In this document: piece by piece, positions 9,152-18,559 of the stretch
Layout of the letters: each line of letters begins with the position of its first letter
Numbering within the stretch: the stretch's first letter is position 1
Notes under the pieces: generated by a model
Database searches by the model: none
Seen by the model: the letters and a program-made list of their open reading frames with translations, nothing else
Told to the model about the DNA's origin: nothing
Position numbers and translations under genes: made by a program
DNA from: DATJUF01 sp035524095
Lineage (GTDB): Bacteria; Desulfobacterota; Binatia; Binatales; Binataceae
Length of the DNA stretch: 64,000 nucleotides
Assembly (NCBI GenBank): GCA_035524095.1
Contig: DATKPK010000180.1
Span: forward strand, 1-64,000
Direction of reading: 5' to 3'

Positions 9152-11017
9152 ATGATCGTACTGGCGTGGGTGGCTGGCCTGATAGGGGTAGCCGCGTCAA
9201 TTTTATATTGGCTGATTGGGCGTGACCGTTATGGTGGGAAAGACGCCCCGTTAGTACAGGTAAGCGCAAGTGAGCGAGCGCTGCGTGAAGGTTCGCTCAA
9301 ACCGGAGCCCTGCCGCACCATCCGGATTTATTTCATCAAACCGTCACGGTACGACGAAGAGGGCTACGTTTCGGTCTTTCGTTTTGGAGTTCAGCCGAAC
9401 AATACTCTCACCGTGCTGAACGCGCTTAACGACACCTACAATCGCCGCTTTTCAGCTGAGCGTAACGTCTATATCGACACCGTAATATGGGATGAGATCT
9501 GCGATGGCGTAGTCAGTCCTGAAACGATCAAGGCGATTAAGGAGAAGGCTGCCGAAGACGGCGTTGAATTGCTCGTCGGCATGGCCGGAGTGCAGTCGAA
9601 CCAATACCCCCGAGGCCGGGATATCGCGCTGCAATTCGTTGCCCATGGGGTCCGGACGATTATGGGCGGGTTTCACGTCAGCGGTTATCCCGAGTCGCGC
9701 GACTTTTTGCATAGTTGCGGAATTTCAACCGTAGTTGGCGAAGCCGAGAATCTGTGGGGCCAGATTATCGAAGACTTCCTGCGCGGCGAACTGCAACTCG
9801 ATTATACGGTTACCGACGGAATCCGTGCCAAGACCGGTCAAGAAGACATCATCGTGCCCGTAATCAACGAAGCCCAGCTTCCAGTTGTGGATGATCGCTA
9901 CCTGACCCGTTTTTTCAGTTCGAACATGACGACGATCGACACCTCGCGAGGATGCCCGTTCACCTGTTCGTATTGCAGCGTGAAGAACGTGATGGGAAGG
10001 ACGATGCGTTCGCGCGAGCCTTCAGCAGTCATTAACTGGGTTCGGGACGCGATGGCGAATCATGGAATTGAGTCGCTGTTTCTGGTGGATGACGATTTTT
10101 TTCGCAGTCCCCGGTGGGAAGACATTCTTAACGGCCTGATCGAGCTCAAGAAGGAGTTCCCGAAGTTCTCGTTCATGATGCAGGTGGATGTCGATGCGTC
10201 ATGCTATGCGGATGTCGCCGAGGGTGAGAGCGAAACCGCGAAACATCGGCGGAGCAAGCGATTCGTTGAATTGGCCGCCAAGGCCGGATGCTATCAAGCG
10301 TTTGTGGGAATCGAATCACTGAATCCGGATAACCTGAATTTTGCGACGAAATACCAGAACACTGACGACCGCCAGCGCAAGCTGACCCTTGAGGACTCGC
10401 AGCGCCGCGTTTTCAAGAAGTACGGAAGAGTCGTGGATAACTGGCACAAGCATGGAGTGTCAGTCCACGCCGGCTATATGCTTGGTTTCCCCTTTGATGG
10501 TCCCGATTGCGGGCGGATTGCGGCCAAAACGCTGCGCAAAATCGGCTTCGACATCGTGTCGTTCTTCATCATGACACCGCTGCCGGGCACGGAAGATCAG
10601 GTACGCTACGCAAAAGAGGGGGATATCATCGACTGGGACTTCAACAACCTGGATTCCCAGCATGTTACGCTACGGCATCCAAAGCTTGACCGCGATACTT
10701 GGATGCGGGCCTATCGCGAAGCGTTTAAGGGCTTTTATTCTCTCGGCAAACTCCTGCACACGATTTTCACGGTCGCGGGTGGGCATGGATTGGCAGCGGA
10801 ACCGCGGCGCGCGACAGTGCGTCAGTTCGTGTACTATTTCTTTAGCTATCGCCAGGGGCGCCATCCGATGGTGGGCGGCGTGTGGCAGATCCGGCGGCGC
10901 GACGTTCGCCGGCTGGCGATGACCGATGAAGAGGCTCGGCGCCAGTATCTCGGTGGCCTGCGATTCGATGCGATTCTGCGCGGGGACGGTGGCGCGTTCG
11001 CTGCGGCTCCGGCCTGA
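9152..11017 (+). CDS. Membrane-anchored B12-binding radical SAM protein
   Basis: A 621-residue protein. Residues 1-23 form one hydrophobic segment (VLAWVAGLIGVAASILYWLI), unusual for this family and likely a membrane anchor. A cobalamin-binding-like Rossmann region follows (LLVGMAGVQSN, then TIMGGFHVSGYP). The radical SAM motif CPFTCSYC has its cysteines at about 268, 272 and 275. The TIM-barrel part includes LFLVDDDFF and GYMLGFPFDGP. Family members perform difficult methylations and ring chemistry in lipids, pigments and cofactors; the substrate is unknown. AGGAG at 9141-9145 fixes the start. It is monocistronic, closed by a strong terminator. Confidence 0.82.
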   Translation: MIVLAWVAGLIGVAASILYWLIGRDRYGGKDAPLVQVSASERALREGSLKPEPCRTIRIYFIKPSRYDEEGYVSVFRFGVQPNNTLTVLNALNDTYNRRFSAERNVYIDTVIWDEICDGVVSPETIKAIKEKAAEDGVELLVGMAGVQSNQYPRGRDIALQFVAHGVRTIMGGFHVSGYPESRDFLHSCGISTVVGEAENLWGQIIEDFLRGELQLDYTVTDGIRAKTGQEDIIVPVINEAQLPVVDDRYLTRFFSSNMTTIDTSRGCPFTCSYCSVKNVMGRTMRSREPSAVINWVRDAMANHGIESLFLVDDDFFRSPRWEDILNGLIELKKEFPKFSFMMQVDVDASCYADVAEGESETAKHRRSKRFVELAAKAGCYQAFVGIESLNPDNLNFATKYQNTDDRQRKLTLEDSQRRVFKKYGRVVDNWHKHGVSVHAGYMLGFPFDGPDCGRIAAKTLRKIGFDIVSFFIMTPLPGTEDQVRYAKEGDIIDWDFNNLDSQHVTLRHPKLDRDTWMRAYREAFKGFYSLGKLLHTIFTVAGGHGLAAEPRRATVRQFVYYFFSYRQGRHPMVGGVWQIRRRDVRRLAMTDEEARRQYLGGLRFDAILRGDGGAFAAAPA

Positions 11018-11045
11018 TAGCTCAGGCTGAAAGGCGAAGTTCCTG

Positions 11046-11081
11046 AGCGGCGCGGCGTCAATGTTCGCGCCGCTTCTTTTT
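11046..11081 (+). terminator. Intrinsic terminator after the radical SAM gene
   Basis: A 9-bp perfect stem (AGCGGCGCG at 11046-11054 with CGCGCCGCT at 11066-11074) with an 11-nt loop, followed directly by TCTTTTT (11075-11081). This is a textbook rho-independent terminator. Confidence 0.88.
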
Positions 11082-11160
11082 GGGTACGATCTGAGTTACA
11101 GCAGAGACAACAGGCCGATCCGGCGCTGGCGATGGGCCGGGTATGAGTCGGGAAGGAAAC

Positions 11161-11433
11161 ATGATCACCGAAGCCCAAATCGATGCGCTCGCGAGCCATC
11201 TGGTGCAAGGACTGATAGCGCGCGGCTCAATTCAGCCAAAGGTGGATGAAAAAGAGCTAATCGCTTGCGTAGTCGAACTGATGTCGGAGAATTTCGAGAC
11301 CGAGGCTCGAATTGACGAGGAAGCCGACAAAGTTGCGACGGAGGAAGCGCGGAAAGACTCACGTCTGGACGTCACGCGGCTGCGCGGTATGATCCGCCAG
11401 CGGTTGGCCGAAAAGAAAGGCTTTACCTTATAA
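11161..11433 (+). CDS. DUF507 family protein (first of a tandem pair)
   Basis: A 90-residue soluble, charged protein starting MITEAQIDALASHLV. The helical, acidic pattern and the C-terminal RLRGMIRQRLAEKKGF match the small DUF507 family, common in deltaproteobacterial lineages and of unknown function. An in-frame ATG exists at 11143, but GGAAGGAAAC immediately before the ATG at 11161 is an obvious Shine-Dalgarno, so I use 11161. The next gene, 51 nt downstream, belongs to the same family, so the two products may pair. Confidence 0.75.
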   Translation: MITEAQIDALASHLVQGLIARGSIQPKVDEKELIACVVELMSENFETEARIDEEADKVATEEARKDSRLDVTRLRGMIRQRLAEKKGFTL

Positions 11434-11484
11434 CTGCCTCAGGCAGAATCAGACATACTTGGCTGAAAACGGGATCTGTGAAGT

Positions 11485-11763
11485 ATGAAACTTAGCGAGG
11501 CCAGGATTCTCTATTTGGCGCGCGAATCAATTGCGAAGATTCGAGACGAAAAATTGGCTGAAATCCCTAATTTCCAGGTCGCGCTCCGCCACGCTCGAGA
11601 ATTAGTCGCGGATTGGAACGACAAGGGCGATGCAGTGGATGCGATTGTGCGGCGCAAAATCGCCTCGATTAAACGCGGCATCGTCGAGGGTGGCGCTGAG
11701 TGGAATATCCTTTACCGCCGCTATCGTGACGAAGAATTGCGTAAGAAAGGCGTCACTCGCTAA
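11485..11763 (+). CDS. DUF507 family protein (second of a tandem pair)
   Basis: A 92-residue protein starting MKLSEARILYLARES, the typical opening of DUF507 proteins, with a basic C-terminal half (VRRKIASIKRGI and YRRYRDEELRKKG). It differs from its upstream neighbour mainly in charge: that one is acidic, this one basic, which would suit a heterodimer. No catalytic motif is visible and the function is unknown. It lies on the same strand, 51 nt after the first copy, so the two are probably co-transcribed. Confidence 0.75.
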   Translation: MKLSEARILYLARESIAKIRDEKLAEIPNFQVALRHARELVADWNDKGDAVDAIVRRKIASIKRGIVEGGAEWNILYRRYRDEELRKKGVTR

Positions 11764-12092
11764 AAGGCTATCGTAACCTTTTGGCGGTCACGGTTTCAGT
11801 CTGACAATCCACCGCTCCTTCTGATTCTCCACCCGAAGTCTGCGTCTATGCCTACAGAACGGGCACCGCCATCGGTTGCCTTGGCTTAATAATTTCGCGT
11901 TTCTCTCCGGAGTTTCGGCGTCCGCCGGTTCACAGGGTCCTCATCGATAACGCTCACGCAGGTTGGTTTGTTCGCATGAACTTCAGCCCGCTGGGACGAA
12001 CTACGGCCAAGCTCAGCTTTTCTTTACCGATCAACTAAATCTGACCGGCGGCTGTTTCAATTCGATAGCGATGCATATACGATTTTTTCCTG

Positions 12093-12119
12093 TTGGCACT
12101 CATTCTTTGCGAGTGCCAA
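12093..12119 (+). promoter_or_regulatory. CIRCE element (HrcA operator)
   Basis: A perfect 9-9-9 inverted repeat: TTGGCACTC (12093-12101), a 9-nt spacer, GAGTGCCAA (12111-12119). It matches the CIRCE consensus TTAGCACTC-N9-GAGTGCTAA with one symmetric change. CIRCE is bound by the repressor HrcA, so groESL here should be heat-inducible by loss of HrcA binding. hrcA itself is not in the window. Confidence 0.95.
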
Positions 12120-12120
12120 T

Positions 12121-12148
12121 TTGACAATCACAAATCAGTGATTAGAGT
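12121..12148 (+). promoter_or_regulatory. Putative sigma-70 promoter of groESL
   Basis: A perfect -35 hexamer TTGACA at 12121-12126 begins one base after the CIRCE element. A -10-like TAGAGT follows at 12143-12148 after 16 bases (four of six consensus positions). HrcA bound to CIRCE would abut the -35 box and could block RNA polymerase. Confidence 0.65.
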
Positions 12149-12225
12149 TTAGGCGCGACCCCTGCTGCGAAAAAGAGCACGCTAAGGGGGATAAAACCAA
12201 CAGCTAGGAGGCTGCAGCGGCACCG

Positions 12226-12519
12226 ATGAGTAAGATCAGACCATTGGGAGACAGGATTCTGGTAAAGCGGATCCAAGAAGAAGAAAAGACCAAGGGCGGG
12301 ATTATCATCCCCGATACCGCCAAGGAGAAACCCCAAGAGGGCATGGTGGTTGCCGTGGGCAAGGGCAAGACGACTGAAGATGGCAAGTTGCTGCCGCCCG
12401 ACGTGAAGGCTGGAGACCGTATCCTGTTCGGCAAATACGCCGGCAGCGAAGTCAAAATCGAAGGCGAAGAGCACTTGATTCTGCGCGAAGACGACATTCT
12501 GGGCGTGCTCGAAGGCTGA
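12226..12519 (+). CDS. groES: Co-chaperonin GroES
   Basis: A 97-residue protein of standard GroES length. It begins KIRPLGDRILVKR and has the mobile loop KTKGGIIIPDTAKEKPQEG that contacts GroEL, followed by GDRILFGKYAGSEV. It caps the GroEL ring in the cytoplasm during protein folding. AGGAGG at 12206-12211 is 14 nt from the ATG, rather far, but no other start keeps the conserved N-terminus. It is the first gene of the CIRCE-controlled groES-groEL operon, with groEL 49 nt downstream. Confidence 0.97.
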   Translation: MSKIRPLGDRILVKRIQEEEKTKGGIIIPDTAKEKPQEGMVVAVGKGKTTEDGKLLPPDVKAGDRILFGKYAGSEVKIEGEEHLILREDDILGVLEG

Positions 12520-12568
12520 GTCTAAGCACGATCCAACATCTTTCAGACGAAGTTTTAGGAGATAACTC

Positions 12569-14194
<1,626 letters not shown>

Positions 14195-14233
14195 GATCAA
14201 CCTGGCCGCACTAGCGGCCTTGGATAGATGCGC

Positions 14234-14265
14234 CAACGGCGGCTGTCATAGGACAGCCGCCGTTG
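14234..14265 (+). terminator. Strong hairpin after groEL
   Basis: A perfect 14-bp stem: CAACGGCGGCTGTC (14234-14247), loop ATAG, GACAGCCGCCGTTG (14252-14265), 39 nt after the groEL stop. The following sequence is only moderately T-rich (TGCTCTTTG). It sits between convergent genes and may work in both directions or stabilise the groESL mRNA 3' end. Confidence 0.75.
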
Positions 14266-14301
14266 TGCTCTTTGAGGAAAATGTGGTTCCGCAGCCCTGA
14301 T

Positions 14302-14745
14302 TCAGTTGGAACTGGGTGGAGGCGAATTGTCGTTCGGCGACGAGTCTTGTGAGTTGTCGTTGTCGCTATTGTCGTCGTTCTGGTTCTGATCGTTATCCCC
14401 GTTATCGGCGTTGTCGTCCGAATTGTCGTCGTTGTCATCGGAGTTCATGCTTGAATCGTCGGGATCGCCGTTGGGGACCGGCTGAAACTGCGGTGGATTG
14501 TTCGGATTATCCTGATCCGGCGTAAGCTGATACTCTTGGCCGATCGCCATCTGGGGCAATTGTCCCATCGGTGACGAGGACGCTGTGGTGCCGAAGTCCT
14601 GCGCTCGCAGCGGCAATGGAACGATTAGCAGCGCCGCGACCGCACCAGCAGCAAGAAGCTTAGCCGGGTGGCGAGCGAATTTAACTCGGGTGAGGCTGGC
14701 AGGCTGATTCGATGGCCGAAGGTTACTTGATTTAAAGTTACTCAT
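14302..14745 (-). CDS. Secreted protein with Asp/Asn/Ser-rich low-complexity tail
   Basis: A 147-residue protein. A basic region and hydrophobic core (LLAAGAVAALLIVPLPLRAQ) indicate an export signal, with cleavage probably after LRA. The second half is almost only Asp, Asn, Ser, Gln and Pro (about residues 95-147), highly acidic and likely disordered, recalling calcium-binding or cell-surface spacer sequences. A longer frame to 14775 exists, but GAAGGA just upstream of the ATG at 14745 supports this start. No family is recognised. The function is unknown. Confidence 0.6.
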   Translation of the reverse strand: MSNFKSSNLRPSNQPASLTRVKFARHPAKLLAAGAVAALLIVPLPLRAQDFGTTASSSPMGQLPQMAIGQEYQLTPDQDNPNNPPQFQPVPNGDPDDSSMNSDDNDDNSDDNADNGDNDQNQNDDNSDNDNSQDSSPNDNSPPPSSN

Positions 14746-14956
14746 GGCCGATCCTTCGCCGATGAAAACGCGCAAATCTCCACAACTCTAAAGACTCAAT
14801 CAAGCGTTACATGAAAAGACTGTATCTCTGCCGATAAAATTCATGTATGGCGCTGGAAGTATAGGGTCTAACATGGTCGTCCACCAGTACGATTCACGTT
14901 CTAACGCATCCTCGAGCAAGTCAACCCCTGAGCACATCGAATGGTTGGAAGGAAAG

Positions 14957-17900
14957 CTAAGCCCAGCATCGGGCGACGAAGCCACACTTGAGCTGACGGC
15001 AGGCCGATTGGCCGGGAGGCCTTTTGCTCCAATCACCGGAAGCCTGCATCGCGATAAATTCGCGGGCTAAGTCGTCGAGATGGCCGCGAATCGAGTCGGG
15101 CGTCGGCACGTTGATTGTTACGACCCGCGGCTCGTCACGCAGAAAGACGAGTTCGGCGGTAAGTTCACGTCCGGGATAAGCTTCGACGGCCGCGAGGGCA
15201 TAAATCTCCATTTGCAGCTGATAGGCGGCAGCATCAGAAGGGCGAGCATACTTGTAATCGCGAAGCGTGACGCGGCTAGGCGTGACGCACAGGAGATCGA
15301 TACGCCCTCGCACGAACAAAGCTGGCGTCTCGCCAATCCGCAGGAAGAATGGCACCTCGCGTTCGATTACCGTTTCGCGGGGGAAGCTGGCCTCGGCGAG
15401 ATAGCGGCTGAGATCGTGCAGCAGGCGAATTTGATCATCCGGGCTGAGGCCGGACTGAATGCCGGCAGCCTCAACCAGGCTCTCGAGTTCAATATCGGAT
15501 GCGCAGCCGCTGCTGCCGAAGTCGAGCCGCTCCAGGACAGCGTGCGCAGCGAGGCCCATACGCAGGGCCGCATCAGAAGAGCCACCCGCGTCCTCGGTCG
15601 TGATCCACGGATTCGCAAGACGATCATGATTTGACGGGACCTTCGCCTGGTAGCGCCAATAGTATTCGCGCGGGCAACGAGCGATCACTTCGAGTTCAGT
15701 CGGGCTCAGTGCGACGCTGTCGGGCACCGGTGGTTCAAAGCGAATGCGGGCGTCCGCAAGTACTGTAAAGCTTTCGCGTTCGGCGGATCGAATTGACGGC
15801 AAACTGTCGGGCGTTGATGGCGGCGACTCGGTATCTGGGTTGCGCAGGAGCAGATTGAAGCCGTCGCGAGTTATTATTTGCTTCTCGTGCGATCCCTCAG
15901 TGACGTCCAGGTTTCCGCCAATTTCGGCAACGAACTTCGACAACGCGTCACCCCAGCTGCCGGCCTTCGAACCTTTCGCAGGTTTACCAACTGCGCTCAG
16001 AATCAGCCGGTCACGGGCACGAGTGATCGCAACGTAAAGAATACGGGCGGATTCTGCCTTTTCCTGATCATTCAGCGAATAGCGCAGGGTCGTTAATGCG
16101 CGGTGCGGAACTTCCTCATAGCCAGCGCCGATCGTATCGCAGAGGACCAGGCCAGCATCCGGTGAGATCAGCGGAGTAGCGTTTGTGCGCGGCGCCCCGC
16201 GCCAGAGGTCAGCAATAATCACGATCGGGAATTCGAGGCCCTTGGCTTGATGCACAGTCATCAGCCGGACGACGTTCTCGTTCTCGCCCAGGATTTGCGC
16301 CTGCGGCTCGCGCGGTTCCTCTTCGACCAGGCGGCGCAGGTAGGCGACGAAATCATGAAAAGTAAAAAAATGATGAGCTTCGAAGCCGCGCGCCAGTTCG
16401 AGCATCCGCCGGACGTTGGCGGCGCGCTGGCCGGAAGGGTCAGTTGCAAGCATCACGGCCTCGAAATCGGTCAACTCGATTACAAGGTCGAGCAGTTCCG
16501 CGATGGTGATGCGATCGCGGGCCGTGCGCAGTTCGTTAAGCACGCGCCAAGCCGATTCGGCTATCGCGCGATCATGCTCCAGCCAGATGAAATCCCTGGG
16601 CTCGGCGGTATCGAAGACCTGTGCGAGGGTGGACGGGCCCCCATTGCCGTTTTCAGCGGATTCGCGCAGATAGAGCGCGATATCGAGCAGCGCGTCGTCC
16701 GACAGTGTAAAGAACGGAGAGCGCAAGGCAGCCGCGATTGCGAGCGAATCGCGCGGGTCGTTGATCGCGGTCAGAAGCTCGACCAGATCGATCACCTCCC
16801 GGCATCCGAAGAGGCCACGGCCCTTGACGGTATAGAAAGGCACGCCACCGGCGCGTAGCGCGTGCTCGTAGATGGCGACGTCGCTAAACGCACGCATCAG
16901 AATAGCGATATCGCCGTAGTGGGCGGGGCGTTCAGCTTCGATACTCGAAGCGAAAATCGGCATGCCCTCGGCGACCATCGCTCTTATGCGCCGGGCGATC
17001 GCGGCGGCTTCGGTCCTGCGTCCGTCCCGGGCAGTGGGGCAATCGATCGCTGGGAGAATTTCGACCGGCGGATTGAAGCCATCAGTTCGTTCGGCAGTCA
17101 GATGATGTTCGTCGGCCCATTGCACCCAATAGCTTGGCGGCAGCGGCGCTTCGGTGCGCATGATCGAAGCGCCGAAGGCATTGGCAAAAGCTACGATAGA
17201 AGGTGTCGAGCGGCGATTGCGGCTGAGCGGCAGGACCGAGAGACCGGATTCACGGCGGGCGTTAAACACCGTGACGTCGGCGCCACGAAAACGATAGATG
17301 GATTGCTTTTCGTCGCCGACGATGAACAGCGGCGGAGCTTCAGGAATAGGCGTGCAGAGGGCAGCGATAATTTCGTCCTGAATCGGGTCGGTATCTTGAA
17401 ACTCATCGACGAGAACGGCGCCGAATGACTCGTGGTAGCGTTTCACTACCGATGGATTAGAGCGCAGCAGCCGGCGCGTCAGCAGCAGAAGATCGTCGAA
17501 GGTGACCACGGCGTTTCGACTTTTGGCGTCAGCGATCGCGTCGACGACCCGCACGAGTAATTCGGCAACCGCCAGCGCGGGTCCGGCGGCGCGCTGAGCA
17601 CCCCATGCTTCGATTAATGCACCCGCCAAGCCGATCGCGCCGTTTTTGTTCAGAAGCTCGCGCAGCGCTTCGATGATCGTTTTAACTTTCGACGATCGGG
17701 CGTCGGGCAAAAGCGCTTGTAACTTCCGCAGCGGCTCAAGCGCTCCCGGAACAGAAGTGGCATCAAAGCTAACAATCGAAGGCCTCAACGCGGGCCACTG
17801 CGCCCGAAGCTCAGCGACCTTATCGGCGGCCGCACCGGTGACTCCGTCGAGACCAATCAGGCGGTCGACGAGGCCAACAATCTGCGACGCAATTTGATTG

Positions 17901-18559
17901 ATCTCGCCGCGAGTATCACGAATTCGCGCAGCCGCGGTGCGGGTAAGCTGGAGCGTCCAGGTGGCGTCGCGGCCACTGCGATTAAGCTCGCTGATGAGCC
18001 GGAGGACGATTTGCAGCGCCCCCTCGCGATACGTCGAACCGCGCAGGCCGCGCGCCGAGGCAAGATAGAGCGCACCTGGATCACCCGCGCGCGCCGCGGC
18101 GAGCAACGCTCGTTCGGCCTCGCGCTCCAGAAACACAGCGCTCTGATACTCGTCGATCACGTCGAACGCCGGATCGAGTCCCGCCGCCAAGGCATTTTCG
18201 CGCAGCAACCGTGCACAGAAGGCGTGCAGTGTAGATATCCGGGCGAGCGGCAGTGTGCGAATAGCGCGGCGCAAGCGGAGGCGGGATTCGTCATCGGAGG
18301 CCCGCGCGATTTGTTCTGACATGACCGCGGCGATGCGCTCGCGCATATCGTGAGCGGCCTTTTCACTGAAAGTCACGGAGGCGATCCGTTCGGGATCGAG
18401 CGGGGCGAGGCCCGGGATCGTTCCCACGACCAACGCGACGAAACGGCGCGCCAAGACTTCGGTCTTGCCGGAACCGGCGCCGGCTCGCACAAACAGATTG
18501 CCCGGCGCATGGATTGCCTGATCTTGCTCGGCACTGAGAACAACCGATCGCGTGGCCAT
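14957..18559 (-). CDS. addA: AddA-type UvrD helicase-nuclease with Fe-S nuclease domain
   Basis: A 1200-residue UvrD/RecB-family motor. Walker A is AGAGSGKT (26-33), motif II VDEFQDTDPIQ, then VGDEKQSIYRFRGAD, and MTVHQAKGLEFPIV. The C-terminal PD-(D/E)XK nuclease has GRIDLL (from about 1085) and DYKYAR (from about 1101). Cysteines at 962, 1187, 1192 and 1198 (CPREYYW, then C-x4-C-x5-C) fit an AddB/Cas4-like iron-sulfur nuclease. With the upstream partner it should resect double-strand breaks for recombination. The ATG at 18559 shares one base with the partner's TGA, so translation is coupled; a longer in-frame start at 18604 is less likely. Confidence 0.88.
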   Translation of the reverse strand: MATRSVVLSAEQDQAIHAPGNLFVRAGAGSGKTEVLARRFVALVVGTIPGLAPLDPERIASVTFSEKAAHDMRERIAAVMSEQIARASDDESRLRLRRAIRTLPLARISTLHAFCARLLRENALAAGLDPAFDVIDEYQSAVFLEREAERALLAAARAGDPGALYLASARGLRGSTYREGALQIVLRLISELNRSGRDATWTLQLTRTAAARIRDTRGEINQIASQIVGLVDRLIGLDGVTGAAADKVAELRAQWPALRPSIVSFDATSVPGALEPLRKLQALLPDARSSKVKTIIEALRELLNKNGAIGLAGALIEAWGAQRAAGPALAVAELLVRVVDAIADAKSRNAVVTFDDLLLLTRRLLRSNPSVVKRYHESFGAVLVDEFQDTDPIQDEIIAALCTPIPEAPPLFIVGDEKQSIYRFRGADVTVFNARRESGLSVLPLSRNRRSTPSIVAFANAFGASIMRTEAPLPPSYWVQWADEHHLTAERTDGFNPPVEILPAIDCPTARDGRRTEAAAIARRIRAMVAEGMPIFASSIEAERPAHYGDIAILMRAFSDVAIYEHALRAGGVPFYTVKGRGLFGCREVIDLVELLTAINDPRDSLAIAAALRSPFFTLSDDALLDIALYLRESAENGNGGPSTLAQVFDTAEPRDFIWLEHDRAIAESAWRVLNELRTARDRITIAELLDLVIELTDFEAVMLATDPSGQRAANVRRMLELARGFEAHHFFTFHDFVAYLRRLVEEEPREPQAQILGENENVVRLMTVHQAKGLEFPIVIIADLWRGAPRTNATPLISPDAGLVLCDTIGAGYEEVPHRALTTLRYSLNDQEKAESARILYVAITRARDRLILSAVGKPAKGSKAGSWGDALSKFVAEIGGNLDVTEGSHEKQIITRDGFNLLLRNPDTESPPSTPDSLPSIRSAERESFTVLADARIRFEPPVPDSVALSPTELEVIARCPREYYWRYQAKVPSNHDRLANPWITTEDAGGSSDAALRMGLAAHAVLERLDFGSSGCASDIELESLVEAAGIQSGLSPDDQIRLLHDLSRYLAEASFPRETVIEREVPFFLRIGETPALFVRGRIDLLCVTPSRVTLRDYKYARPSDAAAYQLQMEIYALAAVEAYPGRELTAELVFLRDEPRVVTINVPTPDSIRGHLDDLAREFIAMQASGDWSKRPPGQSACRQLKCGFVARCWA

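Larger units (their letters stand above)
11764..12225. other. 462-bp intergenic region upstream of groES
   Basis: The right half carries the heat-shock control region (CIRCE and promoter, listed separately) and an unusually long groES leader of about 80 nt. In the left 300 bases I see no gene, tRNA or convincing RNA structure. Confidence 0.5.
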
